NCBI GenBank assembly: GCA_002786025.1
Contig: NHNW01000079.1
Span: 62,001-126,000 of the forward strand
Length of the DNA: 64,000 nucleotides
Reading direction: 5' to 3'
Source: Zasmidium citrigriseum
Lineage: Eukaryota > Ascomycota > Dothideomycetes > Mycosphaerellales > Mycosphaerellaceae
The position numbers and the translations under genes are program-made. Positions 32,085-41,073 of this stretch are shown piece by piece. Every line of letters begins with the position of its first letter. The stretch's first letter is position 1. The notes below the pieces were generated by a model. That model saw only the letters and a list, made by a program, of their open reading frames with translations. It had not been told where the DNA came from and made no database searches.

Positions 32085-32284
32085 CGAGATGGCAAGAGGA
32101 AGAGATGTTCGTTCGATCTGCCCGGATCATGTTGTTGGTGTTTCAGAGACTGCACAGTCACATGAAATTGTCGTCTTCATTCTTTTGGTATCTATTCATC
32201 TTCGTCAAGTCGAAGCCATATCGACCGGGTATAGATTCGTCACATGCCTTCCCAATTCCTCCTCCCATTCCAACTCAACCCTCT
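32085..32284. other. short gap, nothing recognised
   Basis: 200 bp between the oxidase relic and the stop of the aspartic protease. Confidence 0.4.
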
Positions 32285-33507
32285 CTAAGTACGGGTAGCG
32301 AAACCAATACGGCTGTTGGTAGTATCAAAAGCAGAGTAGTAGTTCTCCAGGAACTTCTGTCCAACAATGCAGTTGACGCCGGAGCTGCCACCATCGTTGA
32401 TCCAAGCGTAGTACTTGCCCGAAGCAAGGCCAAAGTTGGAGTACTGAGCCTGGGGAACAAGGTACTGGTTGGGGGTAAGAGTGTAAGTCGTGGAGCCGAA
32501 CTTGATGCCAAAGTTGCCGGTGGGCTTGCTGTTGCAGGCGGCGAGGCCGGAGTTGCTGTCGGTCTTGCAGCCGCTGGCGGAGAGGAAGGCGTTGTAGGCC
32601 GAGGTGGGGATGTAGATGAGGGTGGTGCCGGTGTCGATGATGCCCTGCTGGTTGGAGGCGAGGGTCTGGCTGCCGTAGGTGAAGCTGGAGATGGCCAGGC
32701 CCCAGTAAGGGGAGGCGCTGCCGCTCTTCAGGGTTGGGAAGTAGGTCAGGCTGCCGGAGTACTTGGAGCTGTCGGTGCCGCCGAGGGTCAGCTCGCCGTT
32801 GGCATCGTTGGTGTCGCTGCCGGATTCGGGCTTGAAGTACACACCGAGGACTTCGGTGGAGATGGAACCCTGGTTGTAGAGGTTGTCCATGAAGGTTGGG
32901 ACGGTGTTGGCGTTGGACACGGTGCCCTGGGTCAGGTCTACCGGGCCGAAACCGACGATGCCGTCGACGCCGCTGAAACCCTGGCTGGAGGTGGCGGCAC
33001 CGATGGACTGCGAGTTGACGGTGAGGCCGCCGAAGCTGACCTTGTCGGTGTACTCGTTGCCCTTGAAGGAGCCGCTGCCGTAACTGACCTGAACGGTACC
33101 GCCAGTAGACTTGCCAGTGGAGGTACGCTCGCAGGCGGACTGGGCACCACACCAGGTGTTTGATGCTGGGATAAAGTAAGTATTGAACTGAACCATCATG
33201 AATGGTGTTACGTACAGCCAGTGTCAACGATCAACTGCCAGGTGTTGCCACCAATCGACACAGGAGCAACATAGGTGACGTCCTCGTTGGTGATGCCGCC
33301 TGAGCTGACCTGTGGCGAGGGACCGACCGAGGAGGACTGCACGCCGTTGATCTTGTTGATGCGAGCCTGGCCGCTGGCAACAAGGCTCTTCGCAGACTTG
33401 GCCTTCTGGACGTGGGTCAAAGGCAGGACGGCAGTCTTGGCCTGGCGCTCAGTCGGCGCAGCAGAGGCAATCGCCGCAAGGGCAAGAGAGGCGGCGATGA
33501 AATGCAT
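32285..33507 (-). CDS. secreted pepsin-like aspartic protease
   Basis: Exon 1 33507-33216 and exon 2 33165-32285 give 390 residues. A signal peptide (MHFIAASLALAAIASAAP) precedes a propeptide of about 60 residues. The intron splits the first active-site triad, DTG|SSNTW, with D95; the second is IIDTGTTLIY with D275. The flap (VSYGSGSFKG) and the C-terminal CIVGQKFLENYYSAFD with NSRIGFA are typical of penicillopepsin/polyporopepsin-like A1 proteases. One Cys pair (GCK..AAC) is visible. The enzyme would be secreted and act in acid; it is intact although flanked by relics. Confidence 0.93.
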
Positions 33508-34290
33508 GTCGAAGATGCGATGTAGAACCGAAAAGCTGAAGATGTGATGCTGTTGCTGCTGAAACGAACATCATTTCTGGGAGGAACATGGCACCTTATG
33601 TACTCGTGGTCGAGCACGCTTGCCATCCCGTTCGGTCGTCTCCTCGTGATATTCACGATTGCCAGCGTGACATTGTACCTGATCGCCAAACCCGCAGCAG
33701 ACGCGGTGTTCGGTGCAAGTGTTGCAAAGGCGAACCACATCGCCCATATTGACGCGCAAAGACACCTTCCGCATTAGGCAGGTCCGTGAATCAAGTCGTG
33801 GGGGGAGAGCTGTGTTAGCCCGTCCTAGTTCCAAGGACGTCCTGCGACCATCGACTTTTCGAGTAGGTATCTGGAATATCCATCAGCTACTGCTGCACCC
33901 AAGATGCTAAGAGTGGTGTGCTCGAGGCTTATCACTTCTTACCTCCCTGAAACAAGATGCGATCGACAAGCTTGATTGTCCTGTGACAAGGCTTATCACT
34001 TCTTACCTGCTGCAACAAGCTCGATCACCGGCGACTAGCGTGGATGGAGAAAGCGCTTGCTGGTTGCATGTAGGCGAATAAAGTTGATAGACGCGAGGAT
34101 GGGTAGAGATAGGTATCTTTAGGCTAGTCCCCTCTTCGAGACGAATTAGCTGTGTTTACCGAGGATGCATACATAGCGTCAGTGGCTTTGTGAGGAACGA
34201 TTCGTCCATGGTTCGGCCCATGATCCTTTCCAGTCGTAGGACGCAAGCCACAGCGGATATAGGATGCAGCCTTGAGGGAAGACAAGGGCT
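33508..34290. other. intergenic with a 20-bp direct repeat
   Basis: Promoter side of the aspartic protease. A perfect 20-bp direct repeat (AGGCTTATCACTTCTTACCT) lies at 33925-33944 and 33989-34008, each followed within a few bases by an AACAAG. No gene is seen. Confidence 0.5.
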
Positions 34291-35399
34291 TTAAATCCTG
34301 AGCTTCACTTTATTTGAGATGGCGTCAGCAAGTCCCTGAAGAGTGTATTGGTTGGAGGCCCTGTAAGCCACGCTGTCTTCGTCGAACCTTTTGCCAACTT
34401 CACGAGGAGAGTGAAGTGATAGCTTATCTAGGTTGCTCGATGGTTTGCGTGGTTCTTCGAGGATACCGCCGACGAGCTCTTCGAACGTCCCCGGCAGGTA
34501 GTATCTCCAGTCTTTAGAGCTGCGACCCAAGCGGTAGATACGGTATTTCTGGCTGTTGTACCGCCGCGCCTCGGTAGAAGGAGATCGCCTCCTGCAGAGC
34601 AGCAACCGGAGAATTGACAGCTCTAAGCGTTCGCGCCGGAGGAACGGCGATCATCTGTTGGCGCTAAGTTCCAGGCACATGAAACCACACACCGCAGCTC
34701 TTGCTGGCAGGAGACTAAAGAAGCAGCCACCGACGCTGTCCCGTTGACAGCCGTCGCACCTGCCAGAAGAACACCAGCTTCGAATAAAGCCGCGATGTTG
34801 CAAGCGCTCGGATTTGTACATGCCCGTCCCCGAGAGATAGCGCTTCAATCTTGCGAAGAGGCGATGTCACCTTCTTGACAAAGTCGTTCGCAACACGCCA
34901 CGCATCCAGAAGAGCTAGCCAGACGGGATGTGTTCACCACGAACACCTCGAGCAGATTTGTTATTGTTTGGAGTAGAGTGATCCAGGCTCTCCGCGCAAA
35001 CCGAATGGAGAAAGTTGATGGAGAAACCAGCAGATGTGATGTGACTTGCAGGCCACTGGAACTCCTCTCTCACGTTGTCCAAATCCAGATCGAGGAAGAA
35101 CTCTGAAGCGCTGCAGAGATGCAGGTATTTGCGGTGAGAAACTGAAGTCGACAGGAAACCTTCGATCCTTGTATTCGAGAGATGGCCGTTCGTCAGCAGG
35201 GCCGCAATGCATGCAGGGCACCCTCGAAGGTTGGCATCTCGACGCCAGGGATCTCCGTTGTGGCATCCAGAAAGGCAAGAGCGAGTCCAGAACTCCAGAG
35301 AGGGGATGGAGATCAGACAGCATTCGATTGAACAGCGCTCTAACTCTACACATTCTTGCCGCCAAACACCCAAACGCCCCGCAAAGTACACTTCTTTCA
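34291..35399 (-). other. possible degraded gene of unknown family
   Basis: Several minus-strand frames look protein-like but do not join: 34605-34291 (WRYYLPGTFEELVGGILEE), a stretch around 34920-34760 (LALLDAWRVANDFVKKV), and 35400-34915 (EEFQWPASHITSAGFSINFL). The last two are one base out of phase where they meet at about 34915. The whole may be a frameshifted gene, but I recognise no domain and cannot define exons. Confidence 0.25.
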
Positions 35400-38300
35400 C
35401 TAATCCTCCATCTCAACATCCCCCTCCCCATCAATGCCTCTCTCCTTGACAGTCTCTTCAAGCGGCATAAGCACATCGAAACCCCCAGTCCCCACACCCC
35501 CAACCCGTCCGGTAACAATCCTCGCACTCGGGCCCTTAAGATCATCAAAATCCCCCTCCAGCACCGCATCCCTCAAAAAGCCCAACGTAGTCTCAAAACT
35601 CATCTTCATAAACGGGGAAGGATTATTCCTATACCCCATACGACTGAAAGCCTGATACACACCATCACGGGTCATGTAATCGGCGATGAGAGTCAAGTGG
35701 CGGGTATCGACAGAGATTCCGTGACCGCCGAAGACGCCCTTCATTTCCTTGACAATGGCGCCGCGACAGGCTTCCACGCCGTAATGCCGCAGGATGTCGG
35801 CGATGGAGTTGGTGTAGATGTGGTGGGGGTGGACGATGTGTTGGTAGTCCCACATGGCGGGGATATTCACGCCTGAGGCGGCGATGATGGGGATGTTCTT
35901 CTTGTCCTCTTTCGTTGCTTGTTCGTCCAGCATGCAGGAGGTAATGCCCGGCACGGACTGGATGAGGGCTTGGTGGAGGGCGGCTTCGACGAGGTTGAGC
36001 ATGAGGATTTTGGCGGTCGTGGAGTCGTACTCCATGGTGAAGCGGCAGGAGGCGCCCGTCTTGTCGTCGAAGGAGAAGGAGACGATGTCGTTGGTCTTGG
36101 TGGCGCCTTTGATGCGGGTTTCGCGGTTTTTGGCGTGCGATTTGGCGACTTCGTCCGGCTCGGGGGAGGATCGAGGGCTGCCCCCGTATGCTGAATCTGC
36201 TTCCTCCTCGGTCTCAGGCTCTGGCTCGGGCGTTGCATCCCTCTTTCGCAGGTCCTTCTCTTCTTCATCCTCGTACGCATCGTAGCCAGCTTGTTGTTTG
36301 TTGCTCTTTGCCTTGTCTCTCGTGGCGTCATCGTCTCCCTCATCGTCAGAATCGTCATCACCTCCAGCGCGTTCGCCTTCAGGACGAGGTCTCTCTTCCT
36401 CTACTCTTCCAGCAGACTTGCCAATCTCTGGCAGGGCATCATCGGCAGCCTTCAACGTCTTGGCGTCACCGCGCTTCTTCAACTCTTTCCTGGTGGCAGC
36501 TTGCAGTCGCGGAAGCATGCGATGCTCGATCGTGGTGACAACGTCCTGGATCGTGATTGCGTACTCCTTCTGATACTCCTCGGCTGGGAAGAACTCGAGC
36601 TTGACTTCATATCTCTTCGCCTCGCCGTATGCAAGGCCCTTGCCAGTAGTCTCAGTCACGGTGACCTTGTCGACGATCTCTGCCAATGAGAGCTTGCTGA
36701 TACCCTTGGCGAATTTCTTCGCGTCGTCGACGGTGATGTCGTCATTGAGCTTCAAAGTCATTGCTGGCGTGGAGATGTTCGTAGCGGCAGTCATGACAAT
36801 TTCTCGCAGACGAGGAATACCGAGCGTAACGTTCTTCGCAGCGTGACCAGCCAAATGGAAAGTGTTCAGGGTCATCTGCGTAGACGGCTCGCCAATCGAT
36901 TGACCAGCAACGACGCCGACCGCTTCTCCGGCTTCCACCACGGATTTGAGGTATCGCATGTCGAGGATGCTGTTGAAGTTCTTCTTGGATACAGTTCCGA
37001 TGCCCTCGATGCCCTTCTTCTTGTCACGGATGAGGCGATCCTCGTTCTTGTCCACAAACTCCTTGGCATCTACCAGGATCTTTTCGCTCACACTGCCTCC
37101 ATAGGTGCTGGGAGGATACAAGGCAAGTGCAGGATCGCTCGCACCAAGTTCGCCCGTCTTGCGGTACGCCTTCTCTGCATTCTTGGCGTACTGCTTCGCC
37201 TCTTCGTTGATCATCCGCTCGAAAGACTCCTTCATTTGGAAAGTGTTGAAGAGCGAAAGGTAATTCTCCGCCGCGAACTTGAAGTCTGGAAGATACTTGG
37301 CCTTACCGACATCGAGACCGTCTTCGCCGTACAAAAATTGGACGACACTACCGTCCTCACTGTGGCGTACAGACGTATCGTACTCGACTTTCAGGCCTTC
37401 CATACCCTTGATGATACATCGCTGGAGGTATCCAGAGCGCGAAGTCTTGACAGCGGTATCGATGAGACCTTCTCGACCAGCCATAGCATGGAAGAAGTAT
37501 TCTTGAGGTCGGATACCAGTCAAGAAGCGATCCACGATGTACCCTCCAGCACGAACACTAGATTCGAATGGCTTGAAGCAAGGCAAGGTCTTGCCACTGA
37601 CCATTACCGGCACTCGCCGGCCTTCCAGAACTTGCTGTCCAAGATTGCAAGAAATGAGGTTGACGTTGACTTTGGAACCCTTCGCACCCGAGTTGGTCAT
37701 CGTCTGCATCTGGTTCTTTGGGAATGGCTTGGCGAGACCTGCGGGCATGCACTGATTGGAGACGTCCGAACTGAGATCCTTGGTCGCGCCGTTGGTAAGC
37801 TGATCCAGCCCGTGCTGCTTGGTATCATCGCGCAGAACGTCCTCCAGACGCCGTCGAAGCTCCTTATCATCGCTCTTGGGCTTATGGTCAGTCAACGACA
37901 CATACTTGGCTGCGACTTCCAGGCCAACAGTCTGTGCACCAGCGAGAGCCTTCTGACGATCGATTTCACCCTTCTTGGTGAAGATCAGATCCTCAACACC
38001 GCAAGAGAAGGCTCGCATGTGCAGCAGCTTGGTCAAGAGTCGTCCTAATATACTGAGCATCTTTCCTGCGACGGTGTGTCCATATGCTTCATAGATGGCG
38101 TTGATGAAGCCACCACTCGATGGACCAATCTGCTTCTTGTCGAGGATACCCTGGCACAAGTAGCCGCGCTGGACAATGACTTCGTTTTCAGTCTTGCCAA
38201 CATCGCCCCACAACTTGCTGTCCGTGGTCGACTTGCCGGACATAGTCAGGCCTTGAGTATTATCGGGCATGATGTTCTTGAGCACGGACGTAATGACCTG

Positions 38301-40553
38301 CTTACCGGTCCAAAGGGGCTTGGGTTTGATGATGGCAGGTGTCACGGTTTCAACTCTGCCAGTCGATGTGTGCCCATGCTCAGGTCTCAGTGCAGAATAG
38401 AGGAGATTCATGTAGTCGCCTCGCTCGAAGAACATGTCTCGATTCGTCAGCCACACAGCCATCGAGATATGATCCTGAATGAGACCACGCAGAGGGTTTC
38501 CAGCTGTGTCGGAGAGATACTGGTGGTCAGTGTCCGCCACAGTCAAGGCCTCAGCCCTGGCCAGCTCATTCTGTGGGAAATGCATGTTCATCTCGTCACC
38601 GTCGAAGTCGGCGTTGTAGGTGTTGCAGTTGGCGTAGTGCATTCGCAGCGTCTTTTCTCCGGGCAGAACCCGCGCTCTGTGACACATCATACTAGGTTTG
38701 TGCAGAGTGGGTTGTCGGTTCATGATGACAATGTCTCCGTTGTTGAGATGTCGATGGACCTTCTTCGGTCTCGCGCCTCTCGTATTGCCTGAAGCTGATG
38801 GTGCCAGAAGCTGGTTTGCCAATGCTGTTCTCTCCTCAGCATTCTTTCGCTCTAGATTCATCACTGCTCCCGTTTCGCTCTCGATGGCGACTGCACCAGG
38901 CCAGATATGCGGTCCATTGCGAACAGCTTCCTGCAGGTCCTCCAGATTCCACTGTGTCACTGGTTCGGGGTATGTCAACTTCACGGCAAACACGGGCGGC
39001 ACACCAATCTCGTTGGTCTCGATGTTGGGATCCGGAGAGATGACGGTACGGGCGGCGAAGTTGACACGCTTTCCCATCATGTACTTTCTGAACATGCCCT
39101 CTTTCTTCTCCAGCTTCTGCTTTACACCATCTGCGTTTCTGGCGCCCGCACGGCCTTGGAGAGGGGAGAGGTTGCGGTCGATGAGGGAGTTGACGTTCTC
39201 CTGAAGCGTAAGCCATGTGTTCTCGAAGTCTGCGTACGTCCTCGCTCGATATCGGGTCACGGTCGGCTCTTTGCCGCTCAATTCCTTCTGGATCTCAGCA
39301 AGAGTGTCACAGGTGGTCAAAATATTCTTGTAGAGCGAGTTTTCTTGCGCCTCGGCAATCTCGTTGTCGCCGGTCTTCGCTTCGGGTCGGAATCGATTCG
39401 GTGGGACGAAGATGGTGTGTAGGAAGAACATGTCCGCGGAGAGCTTCGACTTCTTCCCATCCATTCCGTAGACCAGACTCAGCACCTCTGCGTCCCGCTC
39501 AAAGAGAATTTGCAACTGCGCATGAACTCGAGTGGGATTCATGTATTCCTCCTTTGCCTTTTGTGCCGTCTTGGTTGCTGCCGAGTCTGGCACTGCATCA
39601 CCGCCGGCAATCTCAGGCTCTCCGTCAGAGTCGTCCATGTTCACATCATCTCCCTCGCCTTCCGACTCTTGCTCCTCTTCCGAACTTCGATCGAGATCTG
39701 CGACTGCTTCATCCTTATCCCTCTTTCTCTTGCGACTCTGCTCGGCCTTCAATCTCTTCCGCATCTCCACTACAGGATCCTTGGCCTTTTGCCCAGATTG
39801 TACGACTGCCAAATGCTCCTTCTCTGACAGGTGTTTCCGGAAGATCTTGACGAAGCGGTCTTTTCGATAGCTATGGTTGATGCCTCCGCAGTTGCCACAC
39901 TTCTTTCCCTTGGTGATATTGAACATGAAGTCTTTTATTATCGAAGCCCGCACATTCTTCACAGCTTCCGTCTTTTCAGTTGATAGCCGACCCTCCTTCT
40001 TCGCGGCTTTGATGGCATCTTTCGTGAACTGCTCCATCTTCTGAATGACCGCCTTCGCATCCGCGTCTGTGCCATCATCCTCGTCCTCGTCTGACGAGCC
40101 TGCGGTGGGCTTGTTGTTCTTGGCACTCTTGAACTCGACCTCTTCCAGCTCGTTCAACTCTTTCAATAGCCCGTACTTGACCAGCCTGAGCTTGCACACG
40201 AATCTTGACACCAGTACTCTCCTCAGCTTAAGCTTGCCGCAGTAGATGCACGCCGATCGTAGCAATCGCAGGACCTGGTCCATGAAGGTCGGGTGGTAAC
40301 AAGGCACAGGTAGTTCGATGTGGCCTGGATGGCCAGGACATTGTGGAGTCTTGAGGCCGCATGTTGTACAGGCGTTGTCGCCAAACTGGCCCAATTCTAA
40401 GCTGTATAGACCGCCGGGCACAGGATTGAGGAGGGTATCGAAGGTCGTTGGATTCGTTATTCGGCGACAGGAAAGGGCTCGGACATCGTCGCTAGATAGA
40501 TAGCCGAAGTTGACGCCATTGATCTGCGAGGCGATGGGCTGAGAGGGATTCAT
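35400..40553 (-). CDS. RPA190: DNA-directed RNA polymerase I largest subunit
   Basis: Intronless, 1717 residues from the ATG at 40553 (the open frame extends 14 codons further to a GTG, not used). The N-terminal zinc module CTTCGLKTPQCPGHPGH, the MGKRVNFAARTVISPDPN clamp region, the catalytic loop NADFDGDEMNMHFPQ with three metal-binding aspartates, and VVAGQSIGEPSTQMTLNTFH of the bridge/trigger helices are all present. The acidic insert (about residues 1370-1480, Asp/Glu-rich) in the jaw and another near 300-340 are typical of the Pol I subunit and distinguish it from Rpb1; no CTD heptads are present. It transcribes rRNA in the nucleolus. It shares a repeat-bearing promoter with PRP3. Confidence 0.95.
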   Translation of the reverse strand: MNPSQPIASQINGVNFGYLSSDDVRALSCRRITNPTTFDTLLNPVPGGLYSLELGQFGDNACTTCGLKTPQCPGHPGHIELPVPCYHPTFMDQVLRLLRSACIYCGKLKLRRVLVSRFVCKLRLVKYGLLKELNELEEVEFKSAKNNKPTAGSSDEDEDDGTDADAKAVIQKMEQFTKDAIKAAKKEGRLSTEKTEAVKNVRASIIKDFMFNITKGKKCGNCGGINHSYRKDRFVKIFRKHLSEKEHLAVVQSGQKAKDPVVEMRKRLKAEQSRKRKRDKDEAVADLDRSSEEEQESEGEGDDVNMDDSDGEPEIAGGDAVPDSAATKTAQKAKEEYMNPTRVHAQLQILFERDAEVLSLVYGMDGKKSKLSADMFFLHTIFVPPNRFRPEAKTGDNEIAEAQENSLYKNILTTCDTLAEIQKELSGKEPTVTRYRARTYADFENTWLTLQENVNSLIDRNLSPLQGRAGARNADGVKQKLEKKEGMFRKYMMGKRVNFAARTVISPDPNIETNEIGVPPVFAVKLTYPEPVTQWNLEDLQEAVRNGPHIWPGAVAIESETGAVMNLERKNAEERTALANQLLAPSASGNTRGARPKKVHRHLNNGDIVIMNRQPTLHKPSMMCHRARVLPGEKTLRMHYANCNTYNADFDGDEMNMHFPQNELARAEALTVADTDHQYLSDTAGNPLRGLIQDHISMAVWLTNRDMFFERGDYMNLLYSALRPEHGHTSTGRVETVTPAIIKPKPLWTGKQVITSVLKNIMPDNTQGLTMSGKSTTDSKLWGDVGKTENEVIVQRGYLCQGILDKKQIGPSSGGFINAIYEAYGHTVAGKMLSILGRLLTKLLHMRAFSCGVEDLIFTKKGEIDRQKALAGAQTVGLEVAAKYVSLTDHKPKSDDKELRRRLEDVLRDDTKQHGLDQLTNGATKDLSSDVSNQCMPAGLAKPFPKNQMQTMTNSGAKGSKVNVNLISCNLGQQVLEGRRVPVMVSGKTLPCFKPFESSVRAGGYIVDRFLTGIRPQEYFFHAMAGREGLIDTAVKTSRSGYLQRCIIKGMEGLKVEYDTSVRHSEDGSVVQFLYGEDGLDVGKAKYLPDFKFAAENYLSLFNTFQMKESFERMINEEAKQYAKNAEKAYRKTGELGASDPALALYPPSTYGGSVSEKILVDAKEFVDKNEDRLIRDKKKGIEGIGTVSKKNFNSILDMRYLKSVVEAGEAVGVVAGQSIGEPSTQMTLNTFHLAGHAAKNVTLGIPRLREIVMTAATNISTPAMTLKLNDDITVDDAKKFAKGISKLSLAEIVDKVTVTETTGKGLAYGEAKRYEVKLEFFPAEEYQKEYAITIQDVVTTIEHRMLPRLQAATRKELKKRGDAKTLKAADDALPEIGKSAGRVEEERPRPEGERAGGDDDSDDEGDDDATRDKAKSNKQQAGYDAYEDEEEKDLRKRDATPEPEPETEEEADSAYGGSPRSSPEPDEVAKSHAKNRETRIKGATKTNDIVSFSFDDKTGASCRFTMEYDSTTAKILMLNLVEAALHQALIQSVPGITSCMLDEQATKEDKKNIPIIAASGVNIPAMWDYQHIVHPHHIYTNSIADILRHYGVEACRGAIVKEMKGVFGGHGISVDTRHLTLIADYMTRDGVYQAFSRMGYRNNPSPFMKMSFETTLGFLRDAVLEGDFDDLKGPSARIVTGRVGGVGTGGFDVLMPLEETVKERGIDGEGDVEMED

Positions 40554-41073
40554 GGTGACTGGAGGACCAGCTCTCTCGAGGGAATTGGTTGACACTGAGC
40601 TCTCGAAGAGCTTGTTGCACTCTCAAGCCTTTGCGACTCGAGTGGGGATCGGGGATCGGGGGTCGTTTTGGAGACTGTCAAGCGTCGAACCGTCGTCGTC
40701 GTCGGGCCCGTCTTCCGCTCAGACTGGATCGCCTCTCTATCCACGAGAGTGCGTGGATCCAAGCTCTTGAAGAGCCTCTTCGACTCTCAGACCTTGGACG
40801 CAAATTTGGGGATCGCTCTCCCAGCGACTACGTGACTCCAAGCTCTTGAAGAGCTTGTTACACTCGTGGGACTTTGCGACAGATCTGGAGATCGGGTGTC
40901 GTGGAGAGCATCTTCCAGTATCAAATCTTCATCAAACCTCAAATTGAAAGAAATCTGAGCGGCCCAATTCCGCGACACGGTTAAGGTTTGGCGCTAGCGG
41001 CGCGCAGAACTTCAAGTGTCACATCTCGCGACTGCACTTCCTCCCCGCAATCCCAATCAACAACACCACCAAA
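40554..41073. promoter_or_regulatory. bidirectional promoter of RPA190 and PRP3
   Basis: 520 bp between two divergent housekeeping genes. Three imperfect repeat units of about 70-78 bp are present (next entry). No TATA-like element was convincing. Confidence 0.6.
40596..40905. repeat. three imperfect promoter repeats around AAGCTCTTGAAGAGC
   Basis: Units near 40596-40667, 40758-40835 and 40837-40905. Each begins with a palindromic core (AGCTCTYGAAGAGC), followed by a pyrimidine-rich CACTC/GACTC segment, an ACCTTGG/CCTTTGCGAC-type block and TGGGGATCG or TGGAGATCGG. Unit 2 and unit 3 are adjacent; unit 1 is about 90 bp away. They may be a duplicated factor-binding module. Boundaries are approximate because copies differ. 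Confidence 0.6.

Noticed and set aside
32066..33163. Plus-strand ORF of 365 residues, very Gly/Val/Ala-rich
   Set aside because: Composition is what the antisense of a Ser/Thr/Ala-rich protein gives; the aspartic protease on the minus strand has both DTG motifs.
35046..35876. Plus-strand ORF of 276 residues
   Set aside because: Half of it is antisense to the RNA polymerase I subunit and the rest has no domain.
36843..38048. Plus-strand ORF of 401 residues
   Set aside because: Antisense of the RNA polymerase I largest subunit; no domain.
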